This document shows positions 43,090 through 51,398 of a stretch of DNA of 64,000 nt, piece after piece. This stretch comes from Candidatus Methanoplasma sp. (GTDB taxonomy: Archaea; Thermoplasmatota; Thermoplasmata; Methanomassiliicoccales; Methanomethylophilaceae). Under the pieces are notes generated by a model. The model did no database searches. It was not told the origin of the DNA and saw nothing but the letters and a program-made list of their open reading frames with translations. The DNA is taken from NCBI GenBank assembly GCA_031256955.1, contig JAIRPP010000016.1, positions 62,001 through 126,000 of the forward strand. The letters run 5' to 3'. The position numbers were made by a program, and so were the translations under genes. The stretch's first letter is position 1, and the number at the start of each line of letters is the position of its first letter.

Positions 43090-44244
43090 ATGCTGAAGTT
43101 CACTCTGATGCAGAGGTCCAAGATGCTGGCCTTCCCGGGGGCGTCCTCGAAGATAGCCGAGGTGGTCTCGGACGGGGGCTACTCCAAGCCGTTCGTGGTG
43201 TTCGACAAGGGCGTGAAGTCCCTGGGGATAGCCGACAGGGTGCTGAGCGCCCTGAGGTCCGCGGGGATCGCGTTCGAGGAGTTCTCGGGCGTCGTCCCGG
43301 ACCCGCCGTGCGACGTGGTGGATTCCGCCGCGGCCGCCTGCAGGTCGTCCGGGTGCGACTGCGTGATCGCCATAGGCGGCGGAAGCTCCATAGACGTGGC
43401 CAAGGGCGTGTCCGTCCTCCGCTTCAACGGCGGGGGGATCCTGGACTACGCCGACCCGTCTGTGCCCATGGCGCGCTGCCCGGGCCTGATATCGGTGCCC
43501 ACCACCGCCGGGACGGGGAGCGAGCTGTCCAACGGGATAATAATAACGGACCCCCGCACCGGCTCCAAGGTGCCCATAGTGGGGGACAAGGCGATGAGCG
43601 AGTACGTGATCCTGGACCCGGAGCTCACTCTGGGGATGCCCCCCGGCCTCACCGCCATGACGGGGCTGGACGTGTTCTCCCACGCGCTGGAGGCGTACAC
43701 CACCGTGCTGGCGGGGCCGATGACCGACATAGTCTGCGAGAAGCTGATGCAGGACGTGGCCGAGTTCCTCCCCAGGGCGGTTGCGGACGGCGGCGACCTC
43801 GAGGCCCGCCAGAGGATGCTGTGCTGCGCCTCGCTCGGCGGATGGATGCTGGCCAACTGCTGCGCCCACGTGGGCCACTCCCTGGCGCACGTGATCGGGG
43901 CGAGGTTCCACGTGCCCCACGGGGCGGCGTGCGCCTACGCCTGCCCCGCGATGATGCGCTTCATAGCCCCCGCGGCCCCTGAGAAGGTCAGGAGGGCGGG
44001 GGAGATCCTGGGGGCGAGGTTCGACGGGTCCGAGGGGCCCGCGGAGATCGCCGAGAAGTCGGCGGAGGCGTACTCCCGGTTCTGCGAGGGGCTCGGCCTG
44101 CAGCCCGCCTCGGAGCTCGGGATATCCCGGGACGCGGCGGCGGCCCTGGCCAGGGAGGTCTCCGAGGAGTGCTTCGCGGGCCTGACCCCGAGGAAGGTCT
44201 CCGAGGCGGACGCGAGGGCCATGCTGGAGGACGTCTTCGGCTGA
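43090..44244 (+). CDS. Iron-containing (group III) alcohol dehydrogenase
   Basis: A 384-residue enzyme. The NAD(P) loop is IGGGSSIDVAKG. The Fe-binding residues are D194 and H198 (DVFSHALEAY), and His in HVGHSLAHVIG and HVPHGAA. Length and layout match the group III family. It is coupled by position to the ALDH. Its last 257 bases are overlapped on the opposite strand by the 3' part of the znuB-like frame. Confidence 0.93.
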   Translation: MLKFTLMQRSKMLAFPGASSKIAEVVSDGGYSKPFVVFDKGVKSLGIADRVLSALRSAGIAFEEFSGVVPDPPCDVVDSAAAACRSSGCDCVIAIGGGSSIDVAKGVSVLRFNGGGILDYADPSVPMARCPGLISVPTTAGTGSELSNGIIITDPRTGSKVPIVGDKAMSEYVILDPELTLGMPPGLTAMTGLDVFSHALEAYTTVLAGPMTDIVCEKLMQDVAEFLPRAVADGGDLEARQRMLCCASLGGWMLANCCAHVGHSLAHVIGARFHVPHGAACAYACPAMMRFIAPAAPEKVRRAGEILGARFDGSEGPAEIAEKSAEAYSRFCEGLGLQPASELGISRDAAAALAREVSEECFAGLTPRKVSEADARAMLEDVFG

Positions 44245-45070
44245 GCCTCGGGCGCCTTCGCGCCCGCGCCCTCGACTTCGCCCTGTCCCATGCCAGGGCG
44301 CACGCCAGCGCGAGCGCCAGGACGGCGACGATCATCGCCCCGGGGGGGACCCTGTCCCACACGATGGACAGGACCAGGCCCGCCATGGACAGCAGCAGCG
44401 CCGACGCGACGGATATCGCTATGGCGGACCTCATGCTCCTGGCGAACAGGACGGACATCGACGCGGGTATGGTTATGAGGGCCATGGCCATCAGGACCCC
44501 GACCACGTTCATGACCACCACGCACGTCAGCGCCACGGCCAGGTACAGCAGCAGGTTCATCAGGGCGACGTTCACCCCGCTCACCCTGGCGTGGTCCTCG
44601 TCGAAGGTGACCGCCTGCAGGTCGTGGTAGAACAGCGCGAACGGGGACAGTATCAGCGCCCCCAGCGCTACCGCGACGGGTATGGTGTCGGACGACACCA
44701 GCAGGACGTTCCCGAAGAGTATCGATTCGTAGCTCTTCATGTACACCGCCGACGGGTCGCTGTAGGCTATGAATATGGCTCCCGCGGCCATCCCCGCGAC
44801 CCATAGCGCTCCTATGGCCGAATCCTCCCTCGCCCTGGCGGACACCGACGGCAGCGCCAGGACGGCCGCGGCGGCCGCGCCCGCGACCGCCGCGCCCGCC
44901 ATGGGCGTGAGCCACCCTATGAGCAGCACGGACTGGGCGTAGTACGCCAGGCCCACGCCCCCGAAGGTTATGTGCGCCATCCCGCCGCTTATGAATACTA
45001 TCCGCTTCACCACCACGAACGTCCCCACGACCCCGCATATGACCGCGGCCACCGCCGTGGCCGCGAACAT
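43988..45070 (-). CDS. znuB: ZnuB-like metal ABC permease, long antisense tail
   Basis: The family part (to about residue 275) is a nine-helix ABC-3 permease for Zn/Mn: GTFVVVKRIVFISGGMAHITFGGVGLAY, FDEDHARVSGV and LMAMALITIPASMS. After that the frame continues 85 codons antisense to the alcohol dehydrogenase, giving an Arg/Pro/Ser-rich tail that ends at TGA 43988. ATG 45070 truncates the conserved N-terminus: homologous sequence (LISALGIDLIQN) continues upstream in frame to ATT 45121, which overlaps the znuC stop. A non-canonical start there, or at CTG 45106, is likely. Confidence 0.8.
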   Translation of the reverse strand: MFAATAVAAVICGVVGTFVVVKRIVFISGGMAHITFGGVGLAYYAQSVLLIGWLTPMAGAAVAGAAAAAVLALPSVSARAREDSAIGALWVAGMAAGAIFIAYSDPSAVYMKSYESILFGNVLLVSSDTIPVAVALGALILSPFALFYHDLQAVTFDEDHARVSGVNVALMNLLLYLAVALTCVVVMNVVGVLMAMALITIPASMSVLFARSMRSAIAISVASALLLSMAGLVLSIVWDRVPPGAMIVAVLALALACALAWDRAKSRARARRRPRLSRRRPPAWPSRPPRRPSSGSGPRSTPRRPPWPGPPPRPGISRAPRRAAGRAPRRTGSTPPPTSRRSPRAPRTRRTSPPGSPPPS

Positions 45071-45116
45071 GTTCTGGATCAGATCGATGCCCAGGGCGGA
45101 GATCAGGTCGGCCGCG

Positions 45117-45887
45117 TCAATCCCCCCCGCCGCGGCCGCAGGTGCATTTGCCGGAGCATCCGCACCCCCTGTTCCTAGACAGGATCTCCGGAGGGCAGCA
45201 GAACCCCACCGCCATCATCTCCGGGGTTATCTCCGGCGAATCGCTGACGACGATCCTCCTGTTGAGGCAGGCTATCCTCTTCACGTCCCGGGCCACGGCC
45301 CCTATGTCGTGGGTCACGATCATGACGGGGATGTCGCGGCTCACCCTGCGGAGTATGTCGTGGACGCAGCCCGTCATAGACGGGTCCAGGCTGGCGGTGG
45401 GCTCGTCCAGCAGGAGCGCGTCGGGCCCGGGGGCCAGAGCCCTCGCCAAGAGGACCCTCTGCGTCTGCCCGCCGGACAGGTCGCCCACTTTGCGCTCCGC
45501 GAGGTCGGAGACCCCCGCGGACTCCATCGCGGAGCGCGCCATCGCCCTGTGTTCGGAGGAGTACACGGGCCCCATCCCCTTCCTCGCCCTGAGGCCCATG
45601 AGGACCGCGTCCATGACCGTTATGGGATAGGTGCGGTCGAACGTCCCGCGCTGCGGGACGTACCCTATCCTCTTGGAGCCTGCCGCGGGGGAGGCGCCGA
45701 ACACGGAGATCCTGCCGCCCATGGGCTCTATGAGCCCGAGCACGGCCTTCAGCAGCGTGGACTTGCCGCCCCCGTTGGGGCCTATGACCGCAAGGTAGTC
45801 CCTCTCCCGGAGCTCCAGGCTGACGCCCTCTATGACGGCGCGGCCGCCGTAGCCCGCCGTCAGCCCCGAGACCTCTATCGGCTCCAT
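45117..45887 (-). CDS. znuC: ZnuC-like metal ABC transporter ATPase
   Basis: A 256-residue ABC ATPase energising the ZnuB-like permease. Walker A GPNGGGKST, signature LSGGQTQR, Walker B ALLLDEP and the switch His (VTHD) are present. The C-terminus is unusual: a Cys-rich tail (CCPPEI, then GCGCSGKCTCG) at about residues 228-252, which could bind metal and sense load. It sits between znuA (10 bases) and znuB (overlapping). Confidence 0.92.
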   Translation of the reverse strand: MEPIEVSGLTAGYGGRAVIEGVSLELRERDYLAVIGPNGGGKSTLLKAVLGLIEPMGGRISVFGASPAAGSKRIGYVPQRGTFDRTYPITVMDAVLMGLRARKGMGPVYSSEHRAMARSAMESAGVSDLAERKVGDLSGGQTQRVLLARALAPGPDALLLDEPTASLDPSMTGCVHDILRRVSRDIPVMIVTHDIGAVARDVKRIACLNRRIVVSDSPEITPEMMAVGFCCPPEILSRNRGCGCSGKCTCGRGGGD

Positions 45888-45897
45888 CCCCCATCCC

Positions 45898-46854
45898 TCA
45901 GTGGTGCCCGTGGGCGGGATCGGCGGGGAAGTCCCCCTTGTGCGCGTCCAGCAGGTCGATGAACCTGTCCAGCTCGTCCAGGAAACGCTCCGCGGTGGGG
46001 TCCACTATCTCTATCGGGACCCCGATCTGGGACCGGTACGACGAGTTGGCTATCAGGTCGTGGGGGGACGCGAATAGGACCTTGTGGCCCCCTCCGCTTA
46101 TCGCCGCGTTCAGAGCCGTTATGTTGGAGACGGTGAGCTCCTTCGCCTCGTGCCCCACCAGGTCCTGGAGGCCGAACTCCCCTATGTGCTGCTTGCTCAG
46201 GAGGTATCCCCACGCCTCGTGCCATACCATGACCAGCTTGCCGTGTATCGCCTTGAGCACGGGCTCCGCCTTCGCCTTTATGGCGGCCGCCCTGTCCTTG
46301 TACGCCTCGCACCCCTTCTCGAAGGCGTCGGCGTTGGACGGATCCATCCTGATCAGCGCGCTCTTGGCGTTATCCGCCGCGATCATGAGGTTGTCGTAGT
46401 CGCACCACACGTGGGTGTTGTAGGTTATCCCCTCCTCATCCTCGTCCTCGTCCCCGTCCCCGTGGTCGTGCTCGTCGCCCTCTATGAGCCTCATCCCGAC
46501 GCTCATGTCGACGATCCTGTTCGGGGGGATGGAGTCCCTGACCTTCTCGTAGATGGCGATCTCGGACTCCATGCCCACCCCCGTGCCGATCATGAACCAC
46601 GCCTTGGATTCGTTGATCTCGGTTATGGATTTGACCGATATCTGCGCGGTGTCGTGCGGGCTGGTGCCCTGCGGGATCAGGACGTACACCCTGTACCCGT
46701 CCCCCGCGACCTCTTCGACCAGCTCCTTCTGCCAGGGCATCGTCACCACGAGCGTCTCCCTGTCGTCGCGGTCGCTACCGACGGCGACGAAGACTGCCGC
46801 CGCGACGATGATTATTGCCGCTATCGCGGCGATGATTGCTACGGTGTGTCTCAT
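45898..46854 (-). CDS. znuA: ZnuA-like metal-binding protein of an ABC transporter
   Basis: A 318-residue secreted lipoprotein-like or membrane-anchored zinc/manganese-binding protein. The N-terminal helix (TVAIIAAIAAIIIVAAAVFV) anchors it. Metal ligands are probable at SPHD, NTHVW and WHEAWGY. A loop rich in His/Asp/Glu (EHDHGDGDEDEDEE, about 130-145) is typical of zinc-specific members, as is the His-rich end (HGHH). GTG 46860 is an alternative start. A 21-base palindrome and TATA lie upstream. The gene is the first of znuA-znuC-znuB. Confidence 0.93.
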   Translation of the reverse strand: MRHTVAIIAAIAAIIIVAAAVFVAVGSDRDDRETLVVTMPWQKELVEEVAGDGYRVYVLIPQGTSPHDTAQISVKSITEINESKAWFMIGTGVGMESEIAIYEKVRDSIPPNRIVDMSVGMRLIEGDEHDHGDGDEDEDEEGITYNTHVWCDYDNLMIAADNAKSALIRMDPSNADAFEKGCEAYKDRAAAIKAKAEPVLKAIHGKLVMVWHEAWGYLLSKQHIGEFGLQDLVGHEAKELTVSNITALNAAISGGGHKVLFASPHDLIANSSYRSQIGVPIEIVDPTAERFLDELDRFIDLLDAHKGDFPADPAHGHH

Positions 46855-46870
46855 CGGCACGCGGTTTGTG

Positions 46871-46917
46871 AAATTATTATTAAAACATTATTGTATTGTT
46901 AATAATGATTCATAACA
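46871..46917 (-). promoter_or_regulatory. znuA promoter with Zur-like palindrome
   Basis: On the minus strand the TATA-like TTTTAATAATAATTT (46871-46885) lies next to a 21-base palindrome (46897-46917) with the pattern TGTTA-N2-AAT-N-ATT-N2-TAACA. TGTTA...TAACA arms resemble bacterial Zur boxes (TGTTATA-N-TATAACA). This probably controls zinc uptake, but no regulator is next to it. Confidence 0.5.
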
Positions 46918-46930
46918 TATGTTTTGTATG

Positions 46931-47740
46931 TTAATAAATAATCCCTCCTGGACGGAATATCGGCGCCCGGGGTCGCGCGACGGGATGGTACGCGACGTTC
47001 AGCGCGCCGGTCTCGGGATGGCGGCCGACGGACGCCCTCACCCCGTAGACCTCCAGGATCATCTCCTCCGTGACGACCTCCTCCGGGGCCCCCTCCCTCA
47101 CGATGCGCCCGTCCGCCATGACGTATATCCTGTCGCAGTGCTGCGCCGCCAGGTTCAGATCGTGGAGGGCGCACAGGGCGGTGCGCCCGAGCCTCCTGAC
47201 GATCGCCAGCGTCTCCAGCTGGTATCTTATGTCCAGATGGTTCGTGGGCTCGTCCAGGATCAGGCACGGGGTCTGCTGCGCCAGCGCCCTCGCCAGGATC
47301 ACGCGCTGCCGCTCCCCCCCTGACAGGGAGGACACGAGCCTGTCGCGGTGCTCCAGCATTCCCACCTCCGCCAGGGAGTCCAGCGCGATCCTGCGGTCTT
47401 CGGCGCGGTTCATCTCCATGGGCCTCTTGTGCGGGGCCCTGCCCATCATGACCGCGTCCTCCACCCTGAAGTCGAAGCTGCACGCCTCGCTCTGCGTCAC
47501 CGCTGACACCCTCAGCGCGCTCTCGCGCAGGCTCATGCCGTCTATGGGGGCGCAGTCTATCAGTATCTCCCCCGAATCCCTCTTCAGGACCCTGTACACG
47601 GACTTCAGGAGCGTGGACTTCCCGCAGCCGTTTGGGCCTATCAGGCCCACCAGCTCCCCCTCGGCGGCGCGGAGGGTGGCGGCCTCCACTATCCTCCTGC
47701 CCCTGATCGATACCGACACCTCCTCGACGTCCATCCTCAT
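46931..47740 (-). CDS. FepC/BtuD-like ABC ATPase (iron or corrinoid importer 1)
   Basis: A 269-residue ATPase of the siderophore/B12 importer family. Walker A GPNGCGKST, signature LSGGERQR, Walker B CLILDEP, and switch His in ALHDLN. The ATG overlaps the permease stop (ATGA). The C-terminus lacks the Cys tail seen on the other two ATPases. The gene ends in TAA, leaving about 70 bases to znuA. Whether iron chelates or corrinoid are imported is not told by sequence. Confidence 0.92.
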   Translation of the reverse strand: MRMDVEEVSVSIRGRRIVEAATLRAAEGELVGLIGPNGCGKSTLLKSVYRVLKRDSGEILIDCAPIDGMSLRESALRVSAVTQSEACSFDFRVEDAVMMGRAPHKRPMEMNRAEDRRIALDSLAEVGMLEHRDRLVSSLSGGERQRVILARALAQQTPCLILDEPTNHLDIRYQLETLAIVRRLGRTALCALHDLNLAAQHCDRIYVMADGRIVREGAPEEVVTEEMILEVYGVRASVGRHPETGALNVAYHPVARPRAPIFRPGGIIY

Positions 47741-48816
47741 CTGGATTCAGCCCCGAAGCCGTATGACTTTTTGATCATGATATAGGCGAACACGGGGGTC
47801 CCGCAGATCGCGGCGATTATGCCGATGGGTATGTCGGACGCGGTGAAAGAGCGCGCGGCTATGTCCGCCCCCATCATGAATATCGCCCCCAGGAGGACGG
47901 ACACAGGCAGCAGCCTCCAGTGGCTCGACCCCACCAGGGCGCGGCCGATGTGGGGGATGAACAGCCCCACGAACCCTATCAGCCCGCAGCTGCAGACCAG
48001 CACGGCCACCATGAGCGACGTGAGCCCCATGTACACCATCCTCAGGGACGATAGGCTCACGCCCAGAGTGGTCGCCACGTCGTCCCCGAGCATCATCGAG
48101 TCCAGGTTGCGGGCCTGCGTCGCGAAGAATATAAGGCATATCAGGAGGACGGAGCCGCACAGCGCGACGCTGGCGAACCCTGTGACGCTCAGGGACCCCA
48201 TCAGCCAGAAGGTCAGCCCCCTTATCCCGCTGGAGCTGGGCGCGAGGTAGATTATGAAGTTGGACAGCGCGCCGCACACCGACGCGACGACCATGCCCGA
48301 GAGGATCAGCTTGACCGCGCCGGACCGCCCGCCGACGGAGGACAGCGCGAACACGGCGGCGGAGGCGGCGATCGCCCCCGCGAAGGCGAAGGCCTCCAGC
48401 CCGACCCCGGCCAGCGCCGTGCCGCTCAGGACCGTCGCGCCCATCAGTATGGAGAACGTCGCCCCGAGGGACGCGCCGGACGACACCCCCAGTATGTACG
48501 GGTCCGCCAGGGGGTTCTGCACCATCGACTGCATGACCACGCCCACCAGGGCGAGGCCCGCGCCCGCCACCAGCCCCATCAGCCCCCGGGGCGCGTATAG
48601 CTCCCAGACTATGGCCACGGTCGCGGGGCGGATGTCGGATATGTCGCCGAGGCCGAAGATCTTGTTGGCCAGTATCCTCGCCACCTGGTCGAACGGGATC
48701 GAGACCGCCCCGGTGAACGTGGAGTACGCCAGCACGGCCGCCATGGCCGCGCAGAGGGCGGCCGTCAGGCACGCCATGGATATCCGGGACGGCGCCCGGG
48801 CGTCGCGTCTGCCCAT
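47737..48816 (-). CDS. FecCD-family ABC permease (importer 1)
   Basis: A 359-residue permease with about ten membrane helices, typical of iron-siderophore and vitamin B12 import. Characteristic segments are YAPRGLMGLVAGAGLALVGVVMQSMVQNPLADPYILGVSSGASLGA-type helix 3 (first part), CGLIGFVGLFIPHIGRALVG and IPIGIIAAICGTPVFAYIM. It lies between the substrate-binding protein (30 bases) and the ATPase (overlap). Confidence 0.93.
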   Translation of the reverse strand: MGRRDARAPSRISMACLTAALCAAMAAVLAYSTFTGAVSIPFDQVARILANKIFGLGDISDIRPATVAIVWELYAPRGLMGLVAGAGLALVGVVMQSMVQNPLADPYILGVSSGASLGATFSILMGATVLSGTALAGVGLEAFAFAGAIAASAAVFALSSVGGRSGAVKLILSGMVVASVCGALSNFIIYLAPSSSGIRGLTFWLMGSLSVTGFASVALCGSVLLICLIFFATQARNLDSMMLGDDVATTLGVSLSSLRMVYMGLTSLMVAVLVCSCGLIGFVGLFIPHIGRALVGSSHWRLLPVSVLLGAIFMMGADIAARSFTASDIPIGIIAAICGTPVFAYIMIKKSYGFGAESR

Positions 48817-48846
48817 CCTGATCCACCCGCGGAGAGGCGCGAGGCC

Positions 48847-49854
48847 TCACTTGAGCGTCTCCACCAGATAGTCCAGGACGTCCATCATGGACGGGTCCGC
48901 CCCGTACGCCGCGCTCAGCTTTATCGGAAGGACCCTGCCCTCGGCTATTGCGGGAGCCTTGCTCAGAGTCTCGTTGGACTTCCAGAACCCCATCGTGCCG
49001 TCGAACGTCACCGACCCGTAGCACACGAAGAACATGATGTCTATGGAGCCGGCGGCGTCGTAGACCGCCGCGGGGCTTATGCTGCTCCCGCCGTCCCTGA
49101 ACGCGTTGTCCGCGCCGAGGCGGTCGAGGAGGTACCCTATGAACGTCGTCTTCCCGTAGAACCAGTACCTGTCCTGAGAAATGTAGCACCCGTCGAAGAC
49201 GGCGACGGTCTTGCTCCCGCCGGAGAGGGAATCCTGGAGCGAACGAACCTTATCGGAGAAGCCCGCCATGTACGCGTCGGTCTTGTCCTTCACCCCGAAG
49301 ACGCGGCCTATGCCGTCATAGTCCCTAGCCATGCCGTCGAGGGTCTGGTCGTCCGTCATGGTATGCAGGGCCCACACGTTGCAGCCCAGGGCGTTCCAAT
49401 AAGAGGGCGAGCCTAGCTTCCCGTCGGCGAACGCCACCCACGCGATGATGCAGTCGGGCTCCCAGTCCGTCAGGACCGCCTGGCTTATGTTGGATTCCAA
49501 TATGCGCCCGGATCCTATCCTGGAGGCCAGCTTGGCGTATTCGCCCGCCACCTCGCCCCACACCTCCTCCTCCATGTAGTAGACCCCGACGATCCTGTCG
49601 CCGAGGCCGAGATATAGCAGGAGGTTCAGCGCGGTGTTGCAGCCTACGACCACCCTCTCGGGTATCTTGTAATACGTCTGAGAGACGGAGTTCCCGTTGT
49701 AGTCGACGGGGGTGGTTATCGTCACCCCGCCCTCTGGATACGGGTCCCTCTCCCCCTCCGAGCCGGGAGCCGCGAAGGCTATCAGGACCGCCGCTATGAC
49801 CACGGCGGCCACGGCGGCCGCCAGGATGCGCATCTTCTTCGGTTCGATCTTCAT
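48847..49854 (-). CDS. Iron/corrinoid-type substrate-binding protein (importer 1)
   Basis: A 335-residue exported protein. The N-terminal membrane helix (RILAAAVAAVVIAAVLIAFAA) anchors it outside the cell, followed by the class III binding-protein pattern (IPERVVVGCNTALNLLLYLGLGDRIVGVYY) of siderophore/B12 proteins. ATG 49854 lies about 28 bases after the TATA ATATATTTATGC. A 17-base palindrome lies just upstream. It begins the operon SBP-permease-ATPase. Confidence 0.9.
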   Translation of the reverse strand: MKIEPKKMRILAAAVAAVVIAAVLIAFAAPGSEGERDPYPEGGVTITTPVDYNGNSVSQTYYKIPERVVVGCNTALNLLLYLGLGDRIVGVYYMEEEVWGEVAGEYAKLASRIGSGRILESNISQAVLTDWEPDCIIAWVAFADGKLGSPSYWNALGCNVWALHTMTDDQTLDGMARDYDGIGRVFGVKDKTDAYMAGFSDKVRSLQDSLSGGSKTVAVFDGCYISQDRYWFYGKTTFIGYLLDRLGADNAFRDGGSSISPAAVYDAAGSIDIMFFVCYGSVTFDGTMGFWKSNETLSKAPAIAEGRVLPIKLSAAYGADPSMMDVLDYLVETLK

Positions 49855-49878
49855 CGGGCGGATGTGAGGGGTCGGGCG

Positions 49879-49906
49879 CATAAATATATTTGGATGTATC
49901 ATCCAA
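49879..49906 (-). promoter_or_regulatory. Promoter and palindromic operator of importer 1
   Basis: On the minus strand the palindrome TTGGATG-ATA-CATCCAA (read on the plus strand as TTGGATGTATCATCCAA, 49890-49906) has perfect 7-base arms. It lies beside the TATA AAATATATTTATG (49879-49891). It differs from the TTAGG boxes of importer 2, so a separate regulator is likely. Confidence 0.6.
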
Positions 49907-49929
49907 TCATCTTTACGCTCCGAAGCCCG

Positions 49930-51252
49930 TCAGTAATGGAGACTGATGCGGGGCACCGCCCCGTACCTCCCGTCCAAGTAGTAGCCCATGACGTTTTCGC
50001 CGGGCCGCTCCCTGTAATCGTCTAAAGAGAACATAGAGGTGATTCCGTCCATGTCCTTCTCGACGAAGACTATCTCGTCTCTGCGCAATAGTTTCGGATC
50101 GATGAGCATCGCCTGGTGAGCCGTGGCTACCAGCTGCTTGTTTTTTTCGAAGCTTTTGCTGATGAAGTATTCGACTATGTCGTATGTCATCAGCGGGTGC
50201 AGGCACCTGTCTATCTCGTCTACGACGTACGTCCTGTCGGATTCGTCGTAGATCAGAATCTGAGCCAGATCCAACAGCCACTTCGCGCCTTCGGATTCAT
50301 CGGAGACGTCGAACGGCCTCTCGATGCCGTGGTGATAGATCTTGAACACCGGGCGGACCGATCCGCAGGCTATGTCGTCTCCGCTGACCGCGCCTTCTGT
50401 CTCCCTGCCGTCGGCCCTGGCCCATCCCACCTTGGGATCTATCTCCCTGATCCCGAGGTCTAGCTTCGACATGATCTCGCTCAGTGCGATCGCGTTCTCC
50501 TCCCTCCTGTAGTCGGGCACATGCCTCGGGGCCTCGTTCGGGCTGATGACCGCCAGAGTGTCTCTGAACCAGCGGTAGACTTTTTCAGACGCGTCCAGGA
50601 AGCGCCTATGGTCTTCGCTCCAGGCATCGGTCTCCGCCGGATCGCGGCTAGCCCCAAACGCAATCGCCCCACCAGCTTTTATCGATTCGCCGACCGCCGT
50701 CAGGACCAGCGTCTCGCGGCTATCGGGGATTCCATGCTCGCATTCCTGGACGCCGCGGCCGAATTTCAGAAGGATCCTTCCGTCTTCGAGCCTCCTCTCG
50801 AATATGGGCTCGTCATCTATGTCCGCATATATCTGGTACAGCCACTCTCCCGTAATCAGGTTCCGCCCCATCTCCCCGTCTTGAGCGTGTGGATCTTCTG
50901 TGACTTCGAACCCGTACCTGTACTGCTCCCCACAGGTCTCCATACTGTACTCGAACCTCGTCGCGCCGGCGTCCGGAGAGGCGAACCTGTTCCTTCCGAT
51001 CAAATGCTCTCCGCCGGGAGATCCCCACATCGCGGGATGCTTCAGGATATAGTCCCTCGAGTAAAGGATGGCCTTGAAGAGGTTCGTTTTTCCAGACGCG
51101 TTCGGTCCGAATATCAGATTAGCCTTCAACAGCCCGTATCCGTCGAACTGCATGACATGGTCCAGATGGTTCTCCGCGCTACCGGTGACCATCGATATGA
51201 CCTGTTTGTTTTTTATCGATCTGAAGTTAGAACACGCGAAATCGATGAGCAT
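49930..51252 (-). CDS. Stand-alone AAA/OLD-like ATPase (AAA_15/AAA_21 type)
   Basis: A 440-residue SMC-like ATPase. N-terminal FACSNFRSIKNKQVISMV and Walker A GPNASGKT (about 48-55), then a long insert and Walker B-like YVVDEIDRCLHP with a final switch His (ATAHQ). These features resemble RloC/OLD-like anti-phage and retron-type effectors. The usual partner (RloB or a nuclease) is not found next to it. Function unknown; base composition is slightly lower in GC than in neighbours, so it may be acquired. Confidence 0.82.
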   Translation of the reverse strand: MLIDFACSNFRSIKNKQVISMVTGSAENHLDHVMQFDGYGLLKANLIFGPNASGKTNLFKAILYSRDYILKHPAMWGSPGGEHLIGRNRFASPDAGATRFEYSMETCGEQYRYGFEVTEDPHAQDGEMGRNLITGEWLYQIYADIDDEPIFERRLEDGRILLKFGRGVQECEHGIPDSRETLVLTAVGESIKAGGAIAFGASRDPAETDAWSEDHRRFLDASEKVYRWFRDTLAVISPNEAPRHVPDYRREENAIALSEIMSKLDLGIREIDPKVGWARADGRETEGAVSGDDIACGSVRPVFKIYHHGIERPFDVSDESEGAKWLLDLAQILIYDESDRTYVVDEIDRCLHPLMTYDIVEYFISKSFEKNKQLVATAHQAMLIDPKLLRRDEIVFVEKDMDGITSMFSLDDYRERPGENVMGYYLDGRYGAVPRISLHY

Positions 51253-51398
51253 CTATGCGATGACCGCAGACGGGGTTTATCTTTATTTCGCCATGATCCA
51301 GACACGCGGCCCTGCGCCCATGGATCGTGGAGGCCGGAAGATGTTTCAGGCGCGGGACTAGGTCTTAGAGTCCCGCGCCCGGGCGGCTCGCGCCCCCG

